DNA from: Anaerostipes rhamnosivorans
GTDB lineage: Bacteria > Bacillota > Clostridia > Lachnospirales > Lachnospiraceae
NCBI RefSeq assembly: GCF_005280655.1
Contig: NZ_CP040058.1
Span: 467,001-531,000, forward strand
Direction of reading: 5' to 3'
Length of the DNA: 64,000 bases
This document shows positions 34,941 to 43,675 of the stretch, piece by piece. Every line of letters begins with the position of its first letter. Position 1 is the first letter of the stretch. Both the position numbers and the translations under genes were made by a program. The notes beneath the pieces were generated by a model. That model searched no databases, was not told the origin of the DNA, and was given only the letters and a program-made list of their open reading frames with translations.

Positions 34941-36545
34941 ATGTTAATTTCAGCAATCTTGGTGGCGTTGATCGCCATTGGAAGCCAGTGGTGGTTCAGC
35001 CACACAGTGACCCGTACATGGCTGTATCCGATCTGGGCAGGATTTCTTGTGGCAGTCGTTATGGGGGAACCAGTCACAGGAATGAAAGCCGCCGCCTATA
35101 TCCAGCTTACATATCTGGGATGGATCACCGCAGGGGGGACCATGCCGGGGAACCTAATGGTAGCCGGTGTCTTCGGAACTGCACTGACTATCATCTCAGG
35201 GGCATCCCCGAACCTGGCGCCGACTTTTGCGGTACCATTCAGTCTGCTGGGCATCCTGATCAACCAGGCGTATATGACCATTAATAGTTTCTGGGTACAT
35301 AAAGCGGACCAGTATCTGGAGAAAGGCAACATAAGGGGGCTCAGGCTGATGAACTACCTGCCTTCCGGTATTACCGCCACAGTGCTTTACGGTATCCCGG
35401 CCTTTGCCCTTGTGTATTTCGGAGGGGATTTTGCCACCAACGCACTGAAGGCGATTCCGGAACCGATGATCGATGCGCTGAACGTGGTGGGAGCCTTAAT
35501 GCCGGCACTTGGAATTGCCATGCTGCTGAGCTTTCTCGGGAAAAAGAAGATCGTGGCCTTTTTCTTCATCGGTTATTTCCTGACCATCTATGCAAAGGTT
35601 GATACCATGGCTGTCACAGTATTTGCGGCGGCAGTGGCGATCCTCATTTATCTGTTCACAGGAAAAGCAGAGCAGGGACAGGAGGAAATACAGGAGACAG
35701 AACTTAACCTGGAGGAAGAGAAGCAGACTGGTTCCAAGAAGCTTCTGAAAAAGGATCTTGTGAAGCATTTCCTTCTGGGCTACTCCAGTGAGACCTGTTA
35801 CAACTATGAGCGTCTCCAGGCACTTGGAACCGCCAATGCTATGGTGCCGATTGTGAGAAGACTGTATGACACCAAGGAAAAGCAGGCAAAAGCACTGAAA
35901 AAGTACATGGTATTCTTCAACACTGAACCGTCATGGATCGGAACCGTGATCCACGGTGTCACCGCATCCATGGAGGAACAGTCCGCCAACGGGGCAGACA
36001 TTGACGCGGAGGACATCAACGCAGTCCGTACCGGTCTTATGGGGCCTATGGCTGGGATCGGAGATACGGTATCACAGGGAATCGCTTACCCGATTTTAGC
36101 CGGTATCGCCTGCAGTCTTGCATTGGCAGGCAACATCGCCGGACCGATTCTGTTTGAGATCGCGTACAAGGTGCTCATGATCGGTATGGGTTACGCCATG
36201 TACATGATGGGTTATAAACAGGGTAAAAATGCGATCGTGAAAATCTTGAGCGCAGGTACGTTAAACCGCATCACAGAAGCTTTCAGTATTGTGGGATTGA
36301 TGGTAGTTGGAAATATGGCGGCCACACGAGTCAATATCAAAACTCCGATTGCCTTTAAGGTTGGGGAAGTAGGGATCAATCTTCAAAATATCTTAAACTC
36401 CCTTCTTCCGGGAATGCTGCCGCTCATTGCAACTTTGCTTGTGTGGAAGCTTCTGAGCAAGAAAGTGAAACCGACCTATATCATTGTTATTATTTTTGTA
36501 GTCGGTGTGATCACTTCCCTGATCGGTCTGCTGGCTGTTGCGTAA
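34941..36545 (+). CDS. PTS mannose/sorbose-family EIIC-EIID fusion
   Basis: 534 residues joining two proteins that are normally separate. Residues about 1-240 are EIIC (GFLVAVVMGEPVTGMKAAAY, then GGTMPGNLMVAGVFGTAL). An acidic linker at about 235-262 (QEEIQETELNLEEEKQ) leads to EIID at about 265-534 (FLLGYSSETCYNYERLQALG, then GTVIHGVTASMEEQ, GLMGPMAGIGDTVSQG). The fusion fixes EIIC:EIID at 1:1. RBS AAAGGAGGAAG. EIIA follows 18 bases later and the EIIB is five genes downstream at 39301. Confidence 0.92.
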   Translation: MLISAILVALIAIGSQWWFSHTVTRTWLYPIWAGFLVAVVMGEPVTGMKAAAYIQLTYLGWITAGGTMPGNLMVAGVFGTALTIISGASPNLAPTFAVPFSLLGILINQAYMTINSFWVHKADQYLEKGNIRGLRLMNYLPSGITATVLYGIPAFALVYFGGDFATNALKAIPEPMIDALNVVGALMPALGIAMLLSFLGKKKIVAFFFIGYFLTIYAKVDTMAVTVFAAAVAILIYLFTGKAEQGQEEIQETELNLEEEKQTGSKKLLKKDLVKHFLLGYSSETCYNYERLQALGTANAMVPIVRRLYDTKEKQAKALKKYMVFFNTEPSWIGTVIHGVTASMEEQSANGADIDAEDINAVRTGLMGPMAGIGDTVSQGIAYPILAGIACSLALAGNIAGPILFEIAYKVLMIGMGYAMYMMGYKQGKNAIVKILSAGTLNRITEAFSIVGLMVVGNMAATRVNIKTPIAFKVGEVGINLQNILNSLLPGMLPLIATLLVWKLLSKKVKPTYIIVIIFVVGVITSLIGLLAVA

Positions 36546-36563
36546 TCAGAACAGGAGGAAAAA

Positions 36564-36974
36564 ATGGTAGGAGTTTTAATCATCAGCCATGGAACGCTGT
36601 GTAAAGGTCTGGTAGACAGCGTATCCATGGTGGCAGGAGACATAGAACAGTCCAAGTGTATTTCTCTACTTCCCGGGCAGGAGCCCGGGGAGTTCAGGGA
36701 AACGGTAACAAAAGCACTGGAAGCACTGGATACAGGAATGGGCGTGCTGGTGCTCACTGACCTTTTAGGGGGCACCCCGTTTAATACCATCGCCATGTTG
36801 AGCCAGGAATATACGGTATCGGTCATCACCGGTATGAACATGGCAATGGGGATCTGTACAGCCCTTCAGAGAGAGGCGGATATGTCTCTTGAAGAACTGT
36901 CAAATCTCGCCGAGGCAGCGGGACACGACGGTATCAAAAGGCTGGGGATACAGAAGAGAGGAGCGGCAGAATAA
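36564..36974 (+). CDS. PTS mannose-family EIIA
   Basis: 136 residues. The phosphorylated His is in VLIISHGTLCKGLVDS near residue 10, and LVLTDLLGGTPFN is the second signature of the EIIA-Man fold. It sits directly after the EIIC-EIID fusion and abuts the first dehydrogenase gene (next start at the base after its stop). Confidence 0.92.
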   Translation: MVGVLIISHGTLCKGLVDSVSMVAGDIEQSKCISLLPGQEPGEFRETVTKALEALDTGMGVLVLTDLLGGTPFNTIAMLSQEYTVSVITGMNMAMGICTALQREADMSLEELSNLAEAAGHDGIKRLGIQKRGAAE

Positions 36975-38024
36975 ATGAAAGCAGTGAGACTGAATAAAAT
37001 CGGGGACTTCCGACTGGAGGAGACAGAGATCCCGGAGATAAAAGGGGAAGAACTTCTTGTAAAAGTGGAGGCCTGCGGCATCTGTGGTTCGGATCTTCCG
37101 AGAGTGTTTGAACTGGGAGCCCATGTCCATCCCATCACAATCGGGCATGAGTTTGCGGGCACTATCGTAAAAGCAGCCAGGGATGAAGACCAGGAGCTGG
37201 TAGGGAAGACTGCCGCCGTTTTCCCGCTGATTCCATGTAACGAGTGTGAGTTCTGCAAGACAGGGCATTATGCCCAGTGTGAGAACTATAATTACCTCGG
37301 GTCCCGGTGCGACGGAGGGTTTGCAGAATACTGCGTGGTACCGTCCCGTTGGAATCTGGTGTTTTCAAACAGCCCCGATGTGACCAAAGAAGAATTGAGT
37401 CTTGTAGAGCCGGCAACAGTGGCCCAGCATGCAGTGCGCAGATCCAAAGTGCAGGCAGGTCAGAGCATCGCCATCTTCGGGGCAGGTCCTATTGGAATCA
37501 TGACAGCCCGTTGGGCGGAACTTTTTGGAGCAGAGAAAGTCATTCTGTTTGACATCAGTGAGCAAAAAATAGATTTTGCCAGGGAGAGGGGACTCACCAT
37601 CGTAAATTCCATGGAGGAGGACCCGAAAGAAGCACTGAGACGGATCCTGGGGACCGGCTGTGTGGACGTTGTCATCGAGGGAACCGGCACTTCGGCAGCC
37701 CTTAACCAGGCGGTGGAGATCGTCAGAACATTCGGAAGGATCGCTATGCTTGGAAATCCTCATCAGGATACCTTCCTAAAGCTTGGAAACCATAGCAGTA
37801 TCCTGAGAAAAGAGGTGGACATCGCTGGGGTATGGAATTCTTATTATGCACAGATGCCCCTCAATGAATGGAAGTATACGGTCCAGATGATGGACAGAGG
37901 GAAGTTGAAGACAGACGATCTGATCACCCACGTATCAGACCTTGACCATCTAAGTGAACTGTTTACAAAGATTTACCGGAAGGAGATCACCATCTGTAAA
38001 GCAATCTACAGCTCCAGGGCATAA
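36975..38024 (+). CDS. Zinc-dependent polyol-phosphate dehydrogenase (GatD-like), copy 1
   Basis: 349-residue medium-chain dehydrogenase like galactitol-1-phosphate 5-dehydrogenase. Catalytic zinc ligands are in EACGICGSDL (Cys) and TIGHEFAG (His, Glu). The structural zinc Cys set is PCNECEFCKTGHYAQC. The NAD fold is SIAIFGAGPIGIMTARWAELFGA in parts. Within this PTS operon it is inferred to oxidise an imported hexitol phosphate, or to reduce a ketose phosphate. The second copy at 39790 is clearly related but divergent, which suggests different substrates or opposite directions. Confidence 0.88.
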   Translation: MKAVRLNKIGDFRLEETEIPEIKGEELLVKVEACGICGSDLPRVFELGAHVHPITIGHEFAGTIVKAARDEDQELVGKTAAVFPLIPCNECEFCKTGHYAQCENYNYLGSRCDGGFAEYCVVPSRWNLVFSNSPDVTKEELSLVEPATVAQHAVRRSKVQAGQSIAIFGAGPIGIMTARWAELFGAEKVILFDISEQKIDFARERGLTIVNSMEEDPKEALRRILGTGCVDVVIEGTGTSAALNQAVEIVRTFGRIAMLGNPHQDTFLKLGNHSSILRKEVDIAGVWNSYYAQMPLNEWKYTVQMMDRGKLKTDDLITHVSDLDHLSELFTKIYRKEITICKAIYSSRA

Positions 38025-38039
38025 AGGACGGAGGAAATC

Positions 38040-38738
38040 ATGAAAGAGAACTTTTCTGTTTCCCTGATGTGTATGGATTTCTTAAACATCAGGGAGCAGC
38101 TTGAAATATTAAATGAACAGGTTGGTATGTATCATGTGGATATCATGGACGGCCACTACTGTAAGAATATCACCCTGTCACCGGATATGGTCAAAGCATT
38201 TAAAAAGGTGTCAAAGGTCCCTCTTGACGTACACCTTATGACAACAAATCCTGAACTTTGGATTAACACCGTGGCAGAAGCCGGGGCAGACATCATATCC
38301 CTGCATGCGGAAACCATCAATGGGCAGGCGTTCCGGCTGTATAACCAGATCCGGGAGCTGGGGTTGAAAACCGGACTGGTACTCAATCCGGCAACCCCGC
38401 TTTCGGAGGCGGCCCATTATCTGGGCAGGATTGACCTGCTGACCATTATGACCGTGGATGTGGGATTTGCGGGGCAGCCGTTTATTGAAGAGATGCTGGA
38501 CAAAATAGCCGAGGCCAAAAGGCTGCGGGAAGAAAACGGATACCATTACCGTATACAGATCGACGGTTCCTGCAAGCCGTCCACATTTAAGAGACTTATG
38601 GATGCGGGGGCCGATGTGTTGATACTGGGAAGTTCCGGGTTGTTCGGGCTGGATCAGGACTTACATGAGGCATGCAGGAAAATGACGGAAAGCTACAGGA
38701 AGGCACTGGAAGGATCGGAGGTTTCTTGTGGATTATAA
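38040..38738 (+). CDS. alsE: D-allulose-6-phosphate 3-epimerase (AlsE-like)
   Basis: 232-residue beta-barrel epimerase. It resembles E. coli AlsE more than ribulose-phosphate epimerase: SLMCMDFLNIREQLE, HVDIMDGHYCKNITLSP, HAETINGQAFRL, GLVLNPATPL, MTVDVGFAGQPFI, and IDGSCKPSTFKRLMDAGAD. The ETINGQAFR and DGSC segments are typical of AlsE. It interconverts allulose-6-P and fructose-6-P. Its presence suggests that the operon passes through allulose-6-P. Its stop overlaps the next start by 11 bases. Confidence 0.88.
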   Translation: MKENFSVSLMCMDFLNIREQLEILNEQVGMYHVDIMDGHYCKNITLSPDMVKAFKKVSKVPLDVHLMTTNPELWINTVAEAGADIISLHAETINGQAFRLYNQIRELGLKTGLVLNPATPLSEAAHYLGRIDLLTIMTVDVGFAGQPFIEEMLDKIAEAKRLREENGYHYRIQIDGSCKPSTFKRLMDAGADVLILGSSGLFGLDQDLHEACRKMTESYRKALEGSEVSCGL

Positions 38739-39288
38739 AGATTACAAAGAGCTGATCCTGGGGGAACTTGACCAGTCACTCTCCGCGGTAAACGGACAGG
38801 AAGTGCGGGAGATGACAGAAATGATCCTAAAAGCAGAGAAAGTATTTGTGACCGGAGTGGGGAGAGTGTTTATGATGATGGAAGCATTTGCAAAACGTCT
38901 GAATCATCTGGGAATCGAAGCTTACTGTGTGGGGGATGTGAATGAACCTGCAGTCACAAAACATGATGTGCTGATAGCCGGCTCCGGATCCGGGGAGAGT
39001 ATCATACCCCTGGAGCTTGCGAAAAAGGCAAAACAGTATGGGACATCCGTCATCCACATCGGTTCCAATGCGGAAAGCTCCATGTCAGCATATGAAGATC
39101 TGTTTGTAAGGATTCCATGCAGGACAAAACTGCACCTTGAGGATGAAATAGAATCAGCACAGATCATGAGCAGCCTGTTTGAGCAGAGTCTGTTGCTTCT
39201 TTTGGATGCGGCCGCGCTGATGATCATGCAGGAGAAGAAGATCGAAGATATAGACTCCCTTTGGGAGAAGCATGCGAATCTGGAATAG
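38728..39288 (+). CDS. hxlB: SIS-domain sugar-phosphate isomerase (6-phospho-3-hexuloisomerase-like)
   Basis: 186 residues, HxlB size. The SIS fold has KVFVTGVGRVFMMMEAFAKRL, YCVGDVNEPAV and DVLIAGSGSGESIIP, with the C-terminal EDEIESAQIMSSLFEQSLLLLLDA in parts. HxlB turns D-arabino-3-hexulose-6-P into fructose-6-P in the ribulose monophosphate cycle, but no HxlA is present, so the substrate here is probably a 3-keto or aldose phosphate from the imported sugar. Start GTG 38728 with GGAGG 7 bases upstream, inside the alsE end. Confidence 0.82.
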   Translation: MDYKDYKELILGELDQSLSAVNGQEVREMTEMILKAEKVFVTGVGRVFMMMEAFAKRLNHLGIEAYCVGDVNEPAVTKHDVLIAGSGSGESIIPLELAKKAKQYGTSVIHIGSNAESSMSAYEDLFVRIPCRTKLHLEDEIESAQIMSSLFEQSLLLLLDAAALMIMQEKKIEDIDSLWEKHANLE

Positions 39289-39300
39289 GAGGAAAAGAAA

Positions 39301-39771
39301 ATGGAACATTTACTATTGGCCCGGGTGGACGACCGACTGATCCACGGACAGGTGATGACGGCATGGATGAAGCTGCTGCCGGCAAAAGAAATACTCATCG
39401 CGGATGACAAAGTGGCAAAGGACCCGTTTATGACACAGGTCCTGACAATGGCGGCGCCTGGGGGTGTGAAGGTCAAGGTCTACTCCGTGGAACAGGCGGC
39501 ACAGGCACTGAAAGAAGGGCTTAAGGCCCCTTCCATTATGCTGGCAAAGACTCCGCTGACCTACAAAAAGATCATGGATCTGGGAGCAGAGATACCGGAG
39601 ATCAATATCGGAGGTATGGGAATCAGTGGTGAGCGGAAGACATTATACAAGAATATCGCAGCTGACCCGCAGGAGAGGGATGCCATAAAAGAATTTATCA
39701 ACAAGGGCATCCAAGTGAAGATCCAGGTAATTCCTGCGGATAAAGTTGTCGATGTGTCCGGACTTTTATAG
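39301..39771 (+). CDS. PTS mannose/fructose/sorbose-family EIIB
   Basis: 156 residues. The phospho-His is in RVDDRLIHGQVMTAW near residue 15, the EIIB signature of this family, and not a Cys as in the other PTS families. It lies apart from the EIIC-EIID and EIIA genes, behind three enzyme genes, but in the same strand and with short gaps, so it completes the same transporter. Confidence 0.92.
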   Translation: MEHLLLARVDDRLIHGQVMTAWMKLLPAKEILIADDKVAKDPFMTQVLTMAAPGGVKVKVYSVEQAAQALKEGLKAPSIMLAKTPLTYKKIMDLGAEIPEINIGGMGISGERKTLYKNIAADPQERDAIKEFINKGIQVKIQVIPADKVVDVSGLL

Positions 39772-39789
39772 GACGGGGAGGGACAGAAA

Positions 39790-40836
39790 ATGAAAGCAAT
39801 GAGACTGCATGAGATCGACAGATTTACGCTGGATGAGGTTGAAAAGCCCAAACCTTCAGGACGGGAAATTCTTGTGAGGGTTGAGGCCTGCGGCATTTGT
39901 GGTTCGGACATTCCGCGGGTGTATGAACTTGGCACTAAGGTTTATCCCGTGACGCTGGGACATGAATATTCAGGCACAGTTGTGAGTGTCGGGGACGAGC
40001 AGGACACAGATCTGATTGGAAAGACAGGAGCGATCTATCCAGTAGTACCATGTATGAAATGTCAAAGCTGCAGGATTGGACAGTATGCCCAGTGCAGTAA
40101 TTATAAAAATCTTGGTTCCAGGACCGACGGAGGTTTTGCACAGTACTGTCTGCTCCCGTCAGCGGACCACCTGGTGTTCCCAAAGAATGAGGACGTACCG
40201 GCAGAGTGGCTGGCGCTGACGGAGCCTGCCTGTGTGGCACTGCATGCTATCCGAAAGGGAGAGATCAAAGGCGGGGATACCGTAGTGATTTTTGGCGCAG
40301 GGCCAATTGGGATACTCACAGCGCGCTGGTGCCGATTATTTGGGATTCAGGCTCTGCTGGTAGAGATCGACCGGAAGAAAACAGAATTTGCGAGGGAAAA
40401 GGGACTGACGGTCATCCACCCGGAGGATGGAGAAGTTGAGGAGCAGGTAAGAAAACTGACCGGCAAAGGCATGGCAGATGCGGTCATTGAGGGGACCGGA
40501 AGTTCTCCGGCACTGAACCAGGCAGTAGAGTGTTTAAAACCGTTTGGCATGCTGGTCCTTTTGGGCAATCCCCACAAGGATACTGTTCTGGCGCTGGACA
40601 GCCACAGCCAGATTCTCCGGAAGGAATTGAGACTTACTGGGGTGTGGAACAATTATTTTAACGACCTGCCGTTTAACGAGTGGCAGTATACGGTTGACAG
40701 GATCGCGGACGGGAGGCTTTTGGTGGAGGATCTGATAACACACAGGTCGGATCTTACACATTTGAAAGAAATGTTTGACCAGATTTATAAAAGAGAGATC
40801 ACCATATGCAAGGCGATCTGTTTGCCGGAAGAATAG
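39790..40836 (+). CDS. Zinc-dependent polyol-phosphate dehydrogenase (GatD-like), copy 2
   Basis: 348 residues, related to the protein at 36975. Catalytic zinc ligands are in EACGICGSDI and TLGHEYSG. Structural zinc Cys: PCMKCQSCRIGQYAQC. NAD fold: TVVIFGAGPIGILTARWCRLFG in parts. The shared C-terminal features are LLGNPHKDT and GVWNNYFNDLPFNEWQYTV. As the last gene of the PTS operon it may work in sequence with copy 1, as SorE and SorD do in sorbose operons. Confidence 0.88.
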   Translation: MKAMRLHEIDRFTLDEVEKPKPSGREILVRVEACGICGSDIPRVYELGTKVYPVTLGHEYSGTVVSVGDEQDTDLIGKTGAIYPVVPCMKCQSCRIGQYAQCSNYKNLGSRTDGGFAQYCLLPSADHLVFPKNEDVPAEWLALTEPACVALHAIRKGEIKGGDTVVIFGAGPIGILTARWCRLFGIQALLVEIDRKKTEFAREKGLTVIHPEDGEVEEQVRKLTGKGMADAVIEGTGSSPALNQAVECLKPFGMLVLLGNPHKDTVLALDSHSQILRKELRLTGVWNNYFNDLPFNEWQYTVDRIADGRLLVEDLITHRSDLTHLKEMFDQIYKREITICKAICLPEE

Positions 40837-40913
40837 CAGGGGATGTCCATTATGGGAATTCTGACACCTCCGGCCAGTAAACCGGTACCGACAAAATTAC
40901 TGACGGGCAGTGA

Positions 40914-40944
40914 AAAAGATCAGAGAAAGCTTCTGATCTTTTTT
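40914..40944 (+). terminator. Terminator of the mannose-type PTS operon
   Basis: AAAAAGATCAGA (40913-40924) pairs with TCTGATCTTTTT (40932-40943), followed by further T. Confidence 0.85.
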
Positions 40945-40946
40945 AT

Positions 40947-40975
40947 TTGACATCTATCAGGATCAAATTTACAAT
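40947..40975 (+). promoter_or_regulatory. Promoter of sorC-like gene 1
   Basis: TTGACA at 40947-40952, a 17-base spacer, and TACAAT at 40970-40975, 47 bases before the start. It has the same -35, spacer length and -10 as the promoter of the second SorC gene. Confidence 0.85.
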
Positions 40976-41022
40976 AAAAAAGATAGAAGAAAATATATCC
41001 AAGATTCTGGGAGAACAGCAAG

Positions 41023-41982
41023 ATGAAGAATGACAGATTTTTAATAAAGGTAGTGGAATTGTATTATCAGGATGGTTTGTCGCAGGAGAAAATAGCCAAG
41101 AAACTGAACACATCAAGGACTACCATATCCAGGACACTGATCAAGGCGAGGAAAGAAGGATATGTCCAGATCCACATCAATTATCCTGACCAGAGTGATT
41201 TGAAACTAGAAAAACAGATAGAACAGAAATTTGATCTGAAAGAGGCGCTGATCGCTGTTCCGGGATGTGACCAGACCGTGGAGCAGGCCGTTTCATTTCA
41301 GACCGCAGATTTTATTATCAGGGTACTGAAAAAGAACATGACCTTTGGCATGACCTGGGGGAGAGCTATGTTCCGTTTTGTAGAACAGCTGAAGATTGAT
41401 GCAAGGATCAGATCTCTTTCTTTCCAGAATGTCAAAGTCGTGCCGTTCCTGGGCACACCCAGCGGCATCAACAGCGACTACAAATATACGATGACATACT
41501 CCAACACATTGGCCACAGAAGTGGGAGGAATTCTTGGATGCATCAGCTATAACCTGTCAGCTCCCATGTCCGTGGAAGATGAAAAGACGAAGCAGATGAT
41601 CGAGAGTATCGGAGAGATCTCAAATGTACTTAAGATGGCAGAACAAGCTGATATCGCTTTGTTTGGTATCGGCTCCATGGGCAAAGACTCCTCTATACTG
41701 AAAGCCGGTATAAGGACAGAAGCCGAATACCTGGAATTAGTGGAGAGGGGAGGCATCGGAGAGATTGTCGGCAGGATCTATGATGCTGAGGGAAATCCTG
41801 TGGACCAGGAAATGAAGAAAAAGATGATCGGAATCTCCCTGGAAAGTATGAAAAAAATCCCCATCCGTGTGGGAGTCGCATATGGAAAAGATAAGATAGA
41901 GGCCATTCAGGGCGCTATAAAAGGGCAGATTATCAATGTGCTCATCACAGATACAGCCACTGCGGAAGCTGTTCTGGGCTGA
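41023..41982 (+). CDS. SorC-family sugar-binding regulator 1
   Basis: 319 residues. N-terminal helix-turn-helix YYQDGLSQEKIAKKLNTSRT, then TISRTLIKARKEGYVQIHI. A C-terminal sugar-phosphate-binding domain is at about 60-319 (TFGMTWGRAMFRFVEQL, FLGTPSGINSDYKYTMTYSN, FGIGSMGKDSSILKAG). It is a close paralogue of the regulator at 44834. It sits behind the mannose-type PTS operon, which is inferred to be its target, and is followed 26 bases later by an AraC regulator. Confidence 0.9.
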   Translation: MKNDRFLIKVVELYYQDGLSQEKIAKKLNTSRTTISRTLIKARKEGYVQIHINYPDQSDLKLEKQIEQKFDLKEALIAVPGCDQTVEQAVSFQTADFIIRVLKKNMTFGMTWGRAMFRFVEQLKIDARIRSLSFQNVKVVPFLGTPSGINSDYKYTMTYSNTLATEVGGILGCISYNLSAPMSVEDEKTKQMIESIGEISNVLKMAEQADIALFGIGSMGKDSSILKAGIRTEAEYLELVERGGIGEIVGRIYDAEGNPVDQEMKKKMIGISLESMKKIPIRVGVAYGKDKIEAIQGAIKGQIINVLITDTATAEAVLG

Positions 41983-42008
41983 GCAGAAACAGTGAGGAGG
42001 AAAAGAAC

Positions 42009-42878
42009 GTGGCGCATATTCCTGTGTATGGAAAAGAGCATACCTTTCTGGACGAAAAAACCGGGCTGCTGTTTCGCAACTCCCGGTTTCAAGAGACGGC
42101 GTCTATCCACACCCATACCTTTTATGAATTTTTTATCGTTGCGGGGGGCAGTGCCCTGCATCTTGTGAACGATTCCATACAGACCATTACTCAGGGAGAC
42201 TTAATCTTTATACGCCCTAAAGACACCCACAGCTATGAGTTCTATTATTCCCAGGACTTCCGGATTGTGAACATCGGATTCAGTGAACAGCTGTTTTTGA
42301 ATGTCAGGCTGTTCTTAGACCACACAGTCATGCTGCAGGATATGGTGGACGCGGAGCTGCCGCCATGTGTCCATATGGATGCAGATGAGAAAAAAGAGAT
42401 CATCACCCGTTTTGAGGAAATCGGATCTCTTATGAATGGTTCGTCCGTGCAGAAAACGGTTCTCTATGCCAAAAGCTGCCTTGCAGATATATTTACAAGA
42501 TATTTCTTCTCCTACGATGCAGAAGAATTACCGGCGGTCAGCTGTCCTTCCTGGTTCCAGCCTATGCTGGAGGAAATGCAGAAGATCGACAATCTAAGGA
42601 TCGGTTTTCCTAAAATGATCGAACTGTCCGCATGTTCTTCCAATCATCTGTGCAGGGTATTTAAGTCGGTTATGTCCGTGACACCCACAGAATATATCAA
42701 CAGCAAACGGCTGGAATATTCGGTCTATCTTCTGACCCAGACTTCCAAGGAGATCATAGAGATCAGTATGCTTTGCGGATTTTCATCCCTGAGCCATTTT
42801 TACCATCTGTTCAAAAAGAAATACCAATGTCCTCCGTCAAAATTTAGAAAGATGAATGGGAGAGCACCGTCACAGTGA
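42009..42878 (+). CDS. AraC-family regulator with cupin domain
   Basis: 289 residues. An N-terminal cupin with SIHTHTFYEFFIVAGGSALHL and RPKDTHSYEF binds a small ligand, and two C-terminal helix-turn-helix motifs at about 190-285 (IELSACSSNHLCRVFK; IIEISMLCGFSSLSHFYHLF) bind DNA. Start GTG at 42009 with AGGAGG 8 bases upstream. It is probably co-transcribed with sorC-like gene 1. It converges with the ydcF-like gene, only 3 bases apart. The target is likely a sugar operon of this island. Confidence 0.88.
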   Translation: MAHIPVYGKEHTFLDEKTGLLFRNSRFQETASIHTHTFYEFFIVAGGSALHLVNDSIQTITQGDLIFIRPKDTHSYEFYYSQDFRIVNIGFSEQLFLNVRLFLDHTVMLQDMVDAELPPCVHMDADEKKEIITRFEEIGSLMNGSSVQKTVLYAKSCLADIFTRYFFSYDAEELPAVSCPSWFQPMLEEMQKIDNLRIGFPKMIELSACSSNHLCRVFKSVMSVTPTEYINSKRLEYSVYLLTQTSKEIIEISMLCGFSSLSHFYHLFKKKYQCPPSKFRKMNGRAPSQ

Positions 42879-42881
42879 TGT

Positions 42882-43673
42882 CTATCTTGGGGCGGTGCTT
42901 CTTAATTTATCCTCATATATCTCTTTCAGTTCGTAAAAAGCATTCATAACCACATCTGGGATCTGCACCTCTGCAATATAACCGCGTCCCATTGGACCGT
43001 ATCCCTCTTCATTATTGGATAAGCGGGGGACCTCACTCATAAGCAGCGAAATATAGTGATCCATTTCCCACATGCCCCACAAAGTGCTGTCGCTGAACTG
43101 TAATTCTCCGTCCTGTACTATCACCTGATTACGGTAAGATGCATAGTTGATCACTTTGATGCTGGGTGCGTATCTTTTAAAGCCCGCACACATACGCCGC
43201 TGCATAGAAGCGTCCTGCATCAAAATGATATGTTTAGCATCTATATGGTGAAGCCGCAGAATTTCTAGTGCATTGGTCACATTGTTTCCGCAGTTAGTAG
43301 AGTTACGTTCCAGCAGGATATCCCGGATTCCATATTTTTGTGTGATATAGTCCTGCATGATATCCGCTTCCATCCTGCCTTCCACAGGTATTTCAGGATA
43401 TCTGGCATGGAAGCGGCTGCGCAGGGCATCCGTTGTATGGCCCTCTCCGCCGACGATCATCAGCCGGGAGGCAGTTCCGTTAAGGAACCCCTCCGCCGCT
43501 GTATCACATCCTGCGGGAATACTGCCGCCGAATAATATTAAGACGTCAGCCTGCCGGATCCCATAGGTTTCATTCAGAGAAACCGAATCCAGATGTTTTA
43601 TGTCTCTTATGCCGCAGAAATCAGCCAGAATATTTAGGTTCTTCGCTGTTCTTTCTAATTCTGCTGTCATCAT
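42882..43673 (-). CDS. YdcF/DUF218-family protein
   Basis: 263 residues of the DUF218 (ElyC/SanA/YdcF) fold. The core is DVLILFGGSIPAGCDTAAEG, RLMIVGGEGHTTDAL, LLERNSTNCGNNVTNAL and IILMQDASMQRRM. No signal peptide or membrane span is seen, so it is the cytoplasmic YdcF-like group, which binds nucleotide-like molecules; function unknown. It starts 2 bases after deoC on the minus strand, and that link suggests a role with deoxynucleoside or sugar-phosphate metabolism. Confidence 0.82.
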   Translation of the reverse strand: MMTAELERTAKNLNILADFCGIRDIKHLDSVSLNETYGIRQADVLILFGGSIPAGCDTAAEGFLNGTASRLMIVGGEGHTTDALRSRFHARYPEIPVEGRMEADIMQDYITQKYGIRDILLERNSTNCGNNVTNALEILRLHHIDAKHIILMQDASMQRRMCAGFKRYAPSIKVINYASYRNQVIVQDGELQFSDSTLWGMWEMDHYISLLMSEVPRLSNNEEGYGPMGRGYIAEVQIPDVVMNAFYELKEIYEDKLRSTAPR

Positions 43674-43675
43674 TC

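Noticed and set aside
40852..40950. 32-codon frame between the second GatD-like gene and sorC-like gene 1
   Set aside because: It runs through the whole terminator hairpin and ends inside the -35 of the next promoter, so it is unlikely to be a gene.
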